Part shown: positions 53,174 through 62,191 of the stretch, piece by piece
How the letters are laid out: each line of letters begins with the position of its first letter
How positions within the stretch are numbered: position 1 is the stretch's first letter
IMG/VR virus record: IMGVR_UViG_3300025011_000018
Coordinates: 62,001-126,000 of that record
DNA: 64,000 nt
Reading direction: 5' to 3' (one strand)
Source of the DNA: a virus
The notes under the pieces: model-generated
The model's input: only the letters and a program-made list of their open reading frames with translations
Told to the model about the DNA's origin: nothing
Databases searched by the model: none
Made by a program: the position numbers and the translations under genes

Positions 53174-53229
53174 ATAATCTTCATTTTTGAGTTCATTGTA
53201 GTGGATTGAAAAGTGAAGATTATTTTTTT
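53174..53229 (+). terminator. rho-independent terminator before tape measure gene
   Basis: ATAATCTTCA (53174-53183) pairs with TGAAGATTAT (53214-53223) and runs into seven Ts. A shorter stem (AGCC-TAGAG / CTCTA-GGCT, 53143-53171) lies just before. Confidence 0.7.
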
Positions 53230-53260
53230 ATGAAATTTATTGAGAGGAGATGATGCACTT

Positions 53261-55215
53261 ATGAATGATATGTCAATTGTATTAGGTACTAAGATAGATA
53301 CTTCCGCAACTCAGGTAGCAAAGCTAGAAGAACAGATTAAAGTTCTGTCTAAACAAATAAAAACTGCAATATCAGTAAAGTTAAGTATAGACTCTAAAGA
53401 CATCCAGTTTATTACTGAAAAAATAAATGAAGCTCAGAAAAAAGCATCTGTTAGTGGGAAAAATCTATCAAAAATTAAAGTATTTGACAGAGAAAAACTT
53501 GAAGAAGACGGCAGACAGTTTTATATGTCAGCGAATGGAATAGTCAACAGAATAAAAAAAGATTTTAAATCTCTTGGGGATGTAAATGTAGACATATTCA
53601 AAAATGCTAAAGGTCAAATAACTGGATTTAACGCTGAAGTTAAAAAATTAGACGGAACTATTGAAAAGCTGAGATTTGATCAAGCAAAAATTAAAACAGG
53701 TAACAGCACTCAAAAAGGATTTGTTTTAAGTAATTCGCTTTTAAATGACACTAATGCTGGAAATAATTTAAATGCTACTTTGAATAAATTACAGCAATAT
53801 CAAACTAAGATTGATAAAATTAAAGAAAGTTTTTCCAGCTCAGCAGGTGTAAAGGATCAAACTAATCTTACCCGTTTGAATACCGAATATTCATCTATAT
53901 TAAACCAAATTGAGAAGGTTCGTAAATCTCAGGCGTATATGTCTGATGAACAAAAGAGAAATATTGATAAGCAAATAAACTCTTTAACCTCTTTGTCAAA
54001 TAAATATAAGAATATTGAGAATGTCCAAAAAAATAGTCAGGGGAAGCAAGCTACCACCGCACAAGACGTTTCTGGAGTCGTAAAATTACAACAATCATTA
54101 GAGAAAATACAACAGAAATATTCTTCTATTAAAAGCGGTATTAGTGACCCACTTAAACTTCAGGAATTAAACACTCAATTTGACGTAATTACAAATAAAA
54201 TTACAGAATTAAAAAATAAGACAGCTAGTGGTGTGATAAATAAATCCGAATTAATTAATAATAAAACACAAATCGGACAATTAAATCACGAATTAGACTT
54301 AATGGCAAAAAAATATAAAGATTTACAAGGTTCTACTTCAGGCACTAAGACAAATGTTTTAAATTCTCAAGCAATTGAAAATGAAATTCAAAAAATAAAT
54401 AACTCTCTTGCTAGATTAAAGGTTAATAAAGATAAAGTATTTGCAGATACAAGGGTTTCTACCGAAGTAGATAAACTAACCCAAATGGAGCAATCTTTTA
54501 AAAGAGGTGAAATTTCAGCCAAAACTTATGCTTTACAAATGGATAATATACGGACTAAGGTTGCTCAAGTTTCTGGAGAATTTCAAAATATAACTAAAGA
54601 TGGATATAATTTTACTCAAATGATTGAATTAGCGGCAAAAAAAATAGTCATATGGGCTATTAGTACGCAATTAATCTACGGTTCATTAAGAAAAATACAA
54701 GAAGGACTTTCTTTTATCGAAGATATGAACAAAGTATTTGTAAATCTCCAAATGGAAATGACAAATACCAAACTTGTTTTTAGTGATATAACTAAAATTG
54801 CAAATGACTATGCTGTTGCAATGGGTTCTACGACTGCTAATGTAATGAAAGCAATATCTGTTTTTGGTACTTACACATCGACTATGGATGAAGTTTTGCA
54901 GAAATCTAAAGCTGCTATAATTTTAAGCAACATCACAGGGCAAAATGTAGAACAAACTGCTGATGCGCTCATGGGAACTCTTGCCCAGTTTAATTTACAA
55001 GCAGAAGATTCTATGCACGTAGCTGATATTATTACAGGAACAGCCCGCCAGCTTCAGTTAGATTACCCAAGGGCAATTCAAGAAATAAGTGATGGTTTAC
55101 GAACCGTGGGAAGCGTAGCAAAAGAAAGTAAAGTACCAATTGAATTACTATCATCTATGCTTGGAACATTAACTGAAAAGACGAGAAGGAGCGGTACGGA
55201 AATAGCCAATTCCCT
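53261..55215 (+). CDS. tape measure protein, exon 1
   Basis: ATG at 53261 follows GAGAGGAGATG. The exon codes for about 650 residues: long coiled coils, then the conserved tape measure block TTANVMKAISVFGTYTSTMDEV...LLSSMLGTLTEKTRRSGTEIANSL. It ends after U55215 within the Leu codon CU-A; joined to exon 2 it reads NSLRTIFGRI, the expected family sequence. The spliced gene is 6,210 nt, 2,069 aa. The protein sets tail length and aids DNA entry. Unspliced mRNA would stop eight codons into the intron. Confidence 0.85.
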
Positions 55216-55404
55216 AAATTTTGGGGCTATAGCGGCATAATAAATAAACTGCTATAGAAAATTCTCTCTAATGGTTACAATTTTTGTGGTAAAAAATTGT
55301 AGTTAACTTGGAAGTCCTATGGCGGGACGACAGGGGCGAACTTATATTGATTAATTTAATATATAAATTTTAAAAAGATAGGTGGGAGTAATTGCCCCAT
55401 TAAA

Positions 55405-55439
55405 AAAGAGTAGATTCCTAAACTACTCTTTCTTTTTTT
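55405..55439 (+). terminator. hairpin before the intron ORF
   Basis: AAAGAGTAG (55405-55413) pairs with CTACTCTTT (55423-55431), then CTTTTTTT. Terminator-like structure inside the intron, directly upstream of the endonuclease ribosome site. Confidence 0.6.
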
Positions 55440-55480
55440 GTTGTTTTTAGGAAAAGAAATATTCTATAGGAGGAATTGCA

Positions 55481-56506
55481 ATGAATGAAAATAAAATATA
55501 CTATGTTTACGAGTGGATAAGATTAGATACTAATGAACCTTTTTATGTAGGTAAAGGTCATGGAGATAGGTATTTTAGAACAAATAGCAGAAGTGATTAT
55601 TTTAAGAATATATATAAAAAAGTACCAACAGCTGTGTCTATTTTAATTGAAAATTTATCAGAAAAAGAAGCGTTGGAATATGAGTGCTGGTACATAAACG
55701 AATATAAATTTGTATTTGGATATGATTTGTGCAATCTTACAGACGGTGGAGATGGAATTAGTGGATATAAGCATACCGAAGAAAACATTAAAAAAAATAG
55801 AATGCAAACGCATGGATTTGATATAGAAGAATATAAGGACAACATTATTGATATGTATTGTAATAAATCCGCATCAACTTATGATATTGCCAATACTTAT
55901 GGCGTAAGCGATGTATGCATTGGAAGAGTATTGAGGAAATTTAGTATTCCACTAAGAATCAGTGGGCAAGGCAATGTGAAATATACTGGGTTGAAAAGAT
56001 ATAATACAAAATGCGTCTTAATAAAAGATATAAATAATAATATCATTGATTGTTTTGAGTCGTTTACTAGTGCTGGAATATGGATATCTAAAATTGGATT
56101 AACAAATCACCCAAACGGAGGCAAGAAAGCTATCCGTGTAAACATAGATACAAATATTAATTATAAAGGATTATTATTTTATGCTATTAACACATCGGAA
56201 TATTATGATTATAATCTTAATAGGAATGATTTTGTTAATTTTTATATCAATGATTTAAATATACAATCAGCAGGAAATTCAAATATTATCGAGATGTATG
56301 GGAATAAAAACACTTTGATTAATACATTTGGTTCACTAACTCAGTGTGCGAATTGGTTAGTAGAAACGAAATTTACAAATTCATTTAGTTCGGCAAATGA
56401 TGCAATATATAGAAGTAATAAAAATAATAAATTTTATAAAAAACAATATAAATTTAAAATATACTCCAAAAGTGAATATAACCAAAAAATAAATCAAGCA
56501 GTTTAA
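55481..56506 (+). CDS. GIY-YIG homing endonuclease, 341 aa
   Basis: ATG behind ATAGGAGG. N-terminal GIY-YIG nuclease in the variant form YYVYEWIR...PFYVGKGHGDRY, with EALEYECWYI and CNLTDGGDG; then HTH/NUMOD-like DNA-binding modules (SASTYDIANTYGVSDVCIGRVLRKF; SFTSAGIWIS). It would cut intronless alleles of the tape measure gene and spread intron 1. The motif Tyr, Gly and Glu residues appear intact. Confidence 0.8.
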   Translation: MNENKIYYVYEWIRLDTNEPFYVGKGHGDRYFRTNSRSDYFKNIYKKVPTAVSILIENLSEKEALEYECWYINEYKFVFGYDLCNLTDGGDGISGYKHTEENIKKNRMQTHGFDIEEYKDNIIDMYCNKSASTYDIANTYGVSDVCIGRVLRKFSIPLRISGQGNVKYTGLKRYNTKCVLIKDINNNIIDCFESFTSAGIWISKIGLTNHPNGGKKAIRVNIDTNINYKGLLFYAINTSEYYDYNLNRNDFVNFYINDLNIQSAGNSNIIEMYGNKNTLINTFGSLTQCANWLVETKFTNSFSSANDAIYRSNKNNKFYKKQYKFKIYSKSEYNQKINQAV

Positions 56507-56634
56507 CATAGTACCACCTATGGTTTGATTTATTATTTAATCAATATGAGACGCTGAACGACTTAATGAGAGAAGTCCATTTATAATGGATGTGCGAAAG
56601 TCTGAACTCCCCCATATGCCGATTTAGAAAAGGG

Positions 56635-57259
56635 AGAGAAATGGTCGCTGGTAATCAGACCAGCTAAAGAAGAACCGTTTCCGCTATTCAGTGCGAATAG
56701 TCAGTAGCCTTAAATCAAGGTGAAAGTAATAGAATGAAGAACAATTTTCGGAAGAATTTTAAATGTTGGCGAAGATGCAGACTCTGAGTCATTTAAGAAA
56801 GTTGAAAAATCATTAGATAATATTGGTGTTAAAATTAGAGAAATTGGTGGAGATGGTCAAACTCTACGTCCAGTCGGTGATATATTATCTGATTTAGCAA
56901 GTAAGTGGGATACACTTTCTGACACACAAAGACAGTCCATCGCAATGGATTCTGCGGGTAGACATACATGCCCGAATATACAGTAATGTATATAAAGAAA
57001 TTGGCTATATCGGTGAAACCCCAAACCGTAAAGGACGGTGGGCAATACCGAGAGAAGGCTTTTATTTGATATAGCTTATTTATTCAAATAAAAGAACTCG
57101 TAACGACTGCAAGCCAATCCCCTTCATAGGGTGAAGATACAGTCTGATCTATATGGAGACATATAGAGAAATGGTCGCTGGTAATCAGACCAGCTAAAGA
57201 AGAACCGTTTCCGCTATTCAGTGCGAATAGTCAGTAGCCTTAAATCAAGGTGAAAGTAA
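56635..57259 (+). repeat. 95-nt direct repeat shared by both introns
   Basis: 56635-56729 and 57165-57259 are identical. Each is the 3' part of its group I intron, containing the hairpin GCTGGT-AATCAG-ACCAGC and the segment up to GTGAAAGTAA. The region between holds exon 2 and most of intron 2. Confidence 0.9.
56737..56959 (+). CDS. tape measure protein, exon 2
   Basis: A 223-nt exon between the introns, coding for RTIFGRILNVGEDADS...ILSDLASKWDTLSDTQRQSIAMDSAG. This is the continuation expected in tape measure proteins. It ends with a complete GGU codon at the 5' site of intron 2. Confidence 0.8.
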
Positions 57260-57267
57260 CAGTTTTG
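56960..57267 (+). ncRNA. group I intron 2 in tape measure gene, 308 nt, no ORF
   Basis: Exon end CGGGU pairs with GCCCG at 56969-56973 (U.G at the splice site). P7: AACGACTG and ACAGTCTG; P9: CTATATG/CATATAG. The end G57267 is fixed by frame and by P10, where exon 3 AUGUA pairs with UACAU immediately before the guide. Short and self-contained, like Twort-type IA introns. Confidence 0.85.
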
Positions 57268-60200
57268 ATGTACCGTAAAAATATATTCATGACATTAATG
57301 GAGAACTATACAGATGTTATAAAAAATAATGAATATGCTATTAATTCTAATGGTGTAGCCCTCCAAAAAAATGAAATTTTCCAGAATTCGCTACAGTCAT
57401 CATTAAATAGACTAAAAGCAAGTTGGGAAGGGTTTTACTTAAATTCAATAAGTAGCGAAGCATTTAAAGGATTTGTATTAGGAGCAACTAAGCTCATAGA
57501 AACATTCGGAAATTTAAGAACAGTTGTTACTTTAGTTGGAACTGGTTTTGCACTATGGAAAGGTGCAGAAATACTTAAATTTTTCACGTTATTGCCACTG
57601 AGTGTACGAAGTAGTATCGTAAGTTTACAATTATTTAAGGATATATCTACTGCATCAACTATGGTCGCAAACAGAGAGGCGACTGCCTTACAAGGGCTAT
57701 CTTTAGGGTTTCAGTCTTTAGGTATGTCAATCAAAGCGGTTTTTTTATCTAATCCTTTAGGGTGGATAGCAATAGGAGTTACCGCTGTTGTTTCAGCCAT
57801 GAATATTTACGATCAAAAACAAGAAGAACAAAGGCAACAAGTAGAAAAAAATATAGAAGCTTTTAAGCAACAACAAGCTGAAGTTAATAATTTAGCATAT
57901 ACCTACAAACAAAACGCTGACCTTGCAAAAACAGATGAAACAGCAAAGTCTAAATTACTTGAAGTAGAACAACAATTAGTAACCATATTTGGTGATAGTG
58001 CAAAAGGCATAGATTTACAGAACGGTTCTATAGATGACAATATTGCTAAAATTAGAGAATTGAATAAAGAAAAAGCAAATTCTTTTATTATTGAAAATCA
58101 GCTTTTAGCTCAAAGTCAGCAAAAAAAGATATCAGGTAATAAATACGCTGCTCCTGAATTAAGAATTACATCTAATGAAATATCTGGGGCATCTTTTAGT
58201 ATGGATTTTACAAAGGGAATATTTACACAAGGTATTGGTATAAAGGAATATAAAAAATCATTAACTGAAACCTTAGAGTTGATTACCAACGCTAAAGGAG
58301 ATTATAAAGATTTATCATTAGAGGTTAGATCTGCATTAGGAGATCAAGTTCAAAAAGAACTAACTAAGACTAATACAAAAATTCAAGAATCCGAATCTTT
58401 AACTCAGCAACTACAAAATGCATTTAAACTTTTGGCAGAATCTTCAGTAAGTAGTTTTGCTAACTTAAATGATAAACAAAAAAATATTTATGATACCTTG
58501 AATAAATCTTTAAATTTTGACGTAACTAAGCCTTTAGAATATCAAAACGCACTAGGTAAAATTATTAATATTGTTCAAAATTTTAATGGTAAAACCCTTG
58601 ATTCTTTAATCGTACAATTAAAACAACTTCCTGAGTTAAAAAATGTTGATTGGAAGAATTTAATCGGCGATAATCAAGATATAAAAAATGTTACCAACGC
58701 AATTGCAGATATGGACACCGTTGTTAAAAAAGCATTTGATTCCCAAAAAGATTACGTAGACCTCCTTCAAAAAATGAAAGACGGAGAAAAATTAACTGCC
58801 GAAGAAGCTGAAAACTTAGCTAAAAATCACAAAGAATTAATACCTTATATACATGAGACATCTGATGGGTATACCGTAGAGACAGGTGTATTAGAAGATT
58901 TAAGAATTAAGTCTATACAAGTTGCTTTAGATAGAATAGCAAGTGAAAAGGAATTAACAAATAAGGTTTTTGAAGAAGTAGACGCTAGAATACAAAAATA
59001 TGGATTTGAAGTAGAGGCTATTAACGAATTCAAAAAAAATATTATTAGTAGTCCACTTGATTCTAGCGATCCTGAGTATGTTGAAAAATTTAATGCAAAC
59101 ATATCAACAGCGTTGCATAAACAAATTTTATCACAGATGAAAACTGCTGGCGTAAATATGGCAGATAAAGCAGCATATAAAAAAGCATACGATGAATTTT
59201 ATAATAAAAACATAAAAAATAATGATGACGGAGAATTATATAATTTAGGCGTTGCATTGCAGAATAAAACACAGGCAGAAACTGAAGGCGATTTTTTTGC
59301 AAATTTATTAAATAGACCTATTACAAAATCAAAAGATAAAAAAGGTTCTTCCACTGGTCAATCTTTTGATGAAAAATATGTTAAAGAATACAATGCAGAA
59401 GTCGATAAATCTTCAAACAAAATTAGGCATCTCACAAATGAATTGGATGTACTGAACGCTCCAACATCCAATTACGGAGAAAAGCATAAAAAAGTTAACG
59501 AAATTCTTGATGAACAAAAAAATAAACTTAAACAAATAACTCTATCCTCTGAAAAGTTAACAAGTAAAAAATCAGATTTAGAATTAAAAATGGACAAGAT
59601 GGGAATTAACCCAAACTGGTCAGAATCAAAAAAGAATAGTGTATTTGATTCTTGGGGAAAAGATACAGATAAGAAAAAATTGTTTAATGAATTGTATAAG
59701 GACTGGCAAGAAACAAGTAATGGAATTATACAAAATGACGATGCTTATTTTAGTACAGTTAAAGAAATATTTGCTAATAGAAAACAATTAGTAGATGATC
59801 AGGTTAAACAAGTCGAGGATTATCAGTCTAAACGTATTGCTAAAAATGAACTTCTTTTGAAACAATCTCAAGGTCGCCAATCATTATTAAAAGAAGGAAC
59901 TCCAGAATACAGTAAAGAAATAGACGTGCAAGTTAATCTGCATAAAGAGAAGCAAAAAATATTAGAAGACGAAGCAGAAAGACTTAAAAAAATATTAGCA
60001 ACAAACAAAAATTTAACCGAAGAAAACCGTACTCAAATTCAACAGAAAATTGATGCTAGGTCTAGTGGTTGGTGGGATAAAGAACAAAATATAAATTCAT
60101 TGATAAGAAAACGTCAGGAAGATGAACTCAAATACGTAGAAGATGCTCAAAACGCAATGATGGATATGCGTAAAAAAGCTGGCGAAGAAGAGAAGAAAAT

Positions 60201-61299
60201 CCTAGACAAAAATTTAAAAACATACGAAGACAACATAGATAAAAGAATAAAACTTCTCGATGAATTAATTGATAAAGAAAATTACGATACTAGTATTCAA
60301 AATCAAGATAAAGACATAAACAAAAAGCAAGCAGAGATTGACGCATTAGCTCTCGATAATTCTACCGAAGGATTAGCCCGAAAAGCTCAACTAGAAATGG
60401 ACTTAGCGGATTTAAAATCTAAAAAATATGATGATATTAATAAACATAAAAGGGACGAAGAAAAGAAGTCTTTGCAGAATCTCAAGGACGTAGAAAGTAA
60501 AAAAGTCGAAGTTGAAAAAACAGCGATTGATGAAAAATTAAGTGATGCTAAACTATTCAACACAGTTCAAGTAGAATTAACTACATCAACAGTAGGTCAA
60601 ATAATTGATGAATACGAAAAAATGGCAAAAGCTATCGGTGGAAATTATGACACAATGATAGAAAAAGCTAAGTTTTTCAATGCAGTTTCAGCAGCTAAAA
60701 GTGTTGTCAATAATGAAAATTCAGCTTACCGTAATCCAATTGATATTACAAAAGACTATAATGAAGCTTCTGGGAAAGATGTAAGAGGCACATTGCTTGA
60801 CAATATGATTAGTCTAAAAGAACAATATGGTAAAGCTACTACTGCATCTCAACGTGCATCAATACATAGTCAAGCTGAATCTATAAGAACTCAATTACCA
60901 TCCGACGTAGCTCAACAAACATCATTGTTAAATACTGAACAGTTAAAGAAGTATAAAGAATCCCTTGTGAGTGCTGGAAGAGTATATGAAAAAGGTGGAC
61001 TAATTGATTTTACTGGTGGTGCTATAGTTCATGGTAGTACCGTTAGTCCAGAATATATTTTAAATGCTATGGATTTTAAAAATTTACTCAAAATTGTAGA
61101 TATCACAAAAACCATAATGCCCATGCTCAATTCCAACATACCTAATTTAGTTAATAACAACTCTAATAAAAACGTAACAGTTCAATCAACTATACATGTT
61201 AATGGAATTCCATCAGAAAGCATGGATGGATTAGTTAAGCGTATAAAATCCGAAGTTTGGACTGATATGAGTAGAAAATTAGCTACAGAAGGAATTTAA
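57268..61299 (+). CDS. tape measure protein, exon 3
   Basis: Starts at AUG57268 (internal Met, MYRKNIFMTLMENYTD) after intron 2. It has two membrane-like segments (VVTLVGTGFALWKG; FLSNPLGWIAIGVTAVVSAMNI), long Lys/Glu/Gln coiled coils and a C-terminal domain ending KSEVWTDMSRKLATEGI. The frame is open upstream to a GTG at 57250, but this lies in the intron and is not expected to be a start. Confidence 0.85.
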   Translation: MYRKNIFMTLMENYTDVIKNNEYAINSNGVALQKNEIFQNSLQSSLNRLKASWEGFYLNSISSEAFKGFVLGATKLIETFGNLRTVVTLVGTGFALWKGAEILKFFTLLPLSVRSSIVSLQLFKDISTASTMVANREATALQGLSLGFQSLGMSIKAVFLSNPLGWIAIGVTAVVSAMNIYDQKQEEQRQQVEKNIEAFKQQQAEVNNLAYTYKQNADLAKTDETAKSKLLEVEQQLVTIFGDSAKGIDLQNGSIDDNIAKIRELNKEKANSFIIENQLLAQSQQKKISGNKYAAPELRITSNEISGASFSMDFTKGIFTQGIGIKEYKKSLTETLELITNAKGDYKDLSLEVRSALGDQVQKELTKTNTKIQESESLTQQLQNAFKLLAESSVSSFANLNDKQKNIYDTLNKSLNFDVTKPLEYQNALGKIINIVQNFNGKTLDSLIVQLKQLPELKNVDWKNLIGDNQDIKNVTNAIADMDTVVKKAFDSQKDYVDLLQKMKDGEKLTAEEAENLAKNHKELIPYIHETSDGYTVETGVLEDLRIKSIQVALDRIASEKELTNKVFEEVDARIQKYGFEVEAINEFKKNIISSPLDSSDPEYVEKFNANISTALHKQILSQMKTAGVNMADKAAYKKAYDEFYNKNIKNNDDGELYNLGVALQNKTQAETEGDFFANLLNRPITKSKDKKGSSTGQSFDEKYVKEYNAEVDKSSNKIRHLTNELDVLNAPTSNYGEKHKKVNEILDEQKNKLKQITLSSEKLTSKKSDLELKMDKMGINPNWSESKKNSVFDSWGKDTDKKKLFNELYKDWQETSNGIIQNDDAYFSTVKEIFANRKQLVDDQVKQVEDYQSKRIAKNELLLKQSQGRQSLLKEGTPEYSKEIDVQVNLHKEKQKILEDEAERLKKILATNKNLTEENRTQIQQKIDARSSGWWDKEQNINSLIRKRQEDELKYVEDAQNAMMDMRKKAGEEEKKILDKNLKTYEDNIDKRIKLLDELIDKENYDTSIQNQDKDINKKQAEIDALALDNSTEGLARKAQLEMDLADLKSKKYDDINKHKRDEEKKSLQNLKDVESKKVEVEKTAIDEKLSDAKLFNTVQVELTTSTVGQIIDEYEKMAKAIGGNYDTMIEKAKFFNAVSAAKSVVNNENSAYRNPIDITKDYNEASGKDVRGTLLDNMISLKEQYGKATTASQRASIHSQAESIRTQLPSDVAQQTSLLNTEQLKKYKESLVSAGRVYEKGGLIDFTGGAIVHGSTVSPEYILNAMDFKNLLKIVDITKTIMPMLNSNIPNLVNNNSNKNVTVQSTIHVNGIPSESMDGLVKRIKSEVWTDMSRKLATEGI

Positions 61300-61304
61300 C
61301 CTAT

Positions 61305-61338
61305 ATAGTCCACTTATTAATTTAGGTGGGCTATTCCC
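61305..61338 (+). terminator. terminator-like hairpin after tape measure gene
   Basis: ATAGTCCAC (61305-61313) pairs with GTGGGCTAT (61326-61334, one T.G), followed by TCCCTTT; weak T-run. Confidence 0.45.
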
Positions 61339-61389
61339 TTTGAAAATAATAAATTTAACATATAAAAATAAAATAAGGAGGTGCAAATA

Positions 61390-62178
61390 ATGCATGGAAC
61401 AACCTTTTTTACTTTTGCAGATATTACAAGTGAATCTATGGGAGTAACTTTCTGCAAATATTTAGATCAATCTATAAAAGATATTTTTGTATCTAGCAGA
61501 GATATTGTATCTGAAACAATTCAACATAATAACAAGTCTCAAAACTATCTCTATAAAATAAATAAAAATCCACACACATTTAAAATTGAATTATACCACG
61601 AAAATTTAGACGATGATAAACAACGTGAAATAGCTAGATGGTTTTTTGACCAGCAAGATTATAAACCATTTATTCCTACAGATACTAATAGAGTTTATTA
61701 CATATTAGTAACTGGAGAGCCTGAATTTATAACTAACGGAAAAGATGGAATTATATCATTTGATGTAACTACTCAAGATAGTTTTTCTTATAGTAATTGG
61801 TATACACAGGTTTTTGATTTATCAGCTAGTATTACAACCCAACAAATAACTGTTGAAAATCTAGGTGACATTGAAATCTATCCATATCTTAAATTAAACA
61901 TAACAGAAAGCAATAGTTCTATAGTACTAACCAATACAACGAATGGTGGAAAATTCATATCATTAGGAACGAATTCTAGTAACCCATTAGTCGCAAATGA
62001 AAATATTGAAATAAATTTAGATTCCGAAATTATATCAACTGACCAATTAGGATTATATAGATATAGCAACTTATTGAGTGGTTCTGAATTCTTTGGTTTA
62101 GTAAGAGGCAATAACAATATAAATGTATCTGGAAAAGTTGTAATCACAATGTATTATCAGTACAAATATTTAATCTAA
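61390..62178 (+). CDS. distal tail protein (Dit-like), 262 aa
   Basis: ATG at 61390 after AAGGAGGTG. Position after the tape measure gene, length and sequence (VTFCKYLDQSIKDIFVSSRDIV; FKIELYHENLDDDKQREIARWFFDQQDYKPFIP; SFDVTTQDSFSYSN) fit the Dit/phage-tail-component family, which caps the tail tube and holds the baseplate. Confidence 0.7.
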   Translation: MHGTTFFTFADITSESMGVTFCKYLDQSIKDIFVSSRDIVSETIQHNNKSQNYLYKINKNPHTFKIELYHENLDDDKQREIARWFFDQQDYKPFIPTDTNRVYYILVTGEPEFITNGKDGIISFDVTTQDSFSYSNWYTQVFDLSASITTQQITVENLGDIEIYPYLKLNITESNSSIVLTNTTNGGKFISLGTNSSNPLVANENIEINLDSEIISTDQLGLYRYSNLLSGSEFFGLVRGNNNINVSGKVVITMYYQYKYLI

Positions 62179-62191
62179 GGAGGTGCTAGTT

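Larger units (their letters stand above)
55216..56736 (+). ncRNA. group I intron 1 in tape measure gene, with endonuclease ORF
   Basis: 5' site follows CCCU, paired with GGGG at 55223-55226 (U.G at the splice site). P2-like CTATAGC/GCTATAG follows. P7 strands AACGACTT and AAAGTCTG lie in the region after the ORF, then P9 CTCCC/GGGAG and the shared 3' domain. The last base is G56736; exon 2 AAGA can pair with UUUU at 55219-55222 (P10). Length 1,521 nt. Core type resembles Twort-like IA introns. Confidence 0.8.

Noticed and set aside
57250-57267. GTG start for the third tape measure segment
   Set aside because: These six codons are the last bases of intron 2; frame, P10 pairing and the repeat shared with intron 1 show that the exon begins at 57268.
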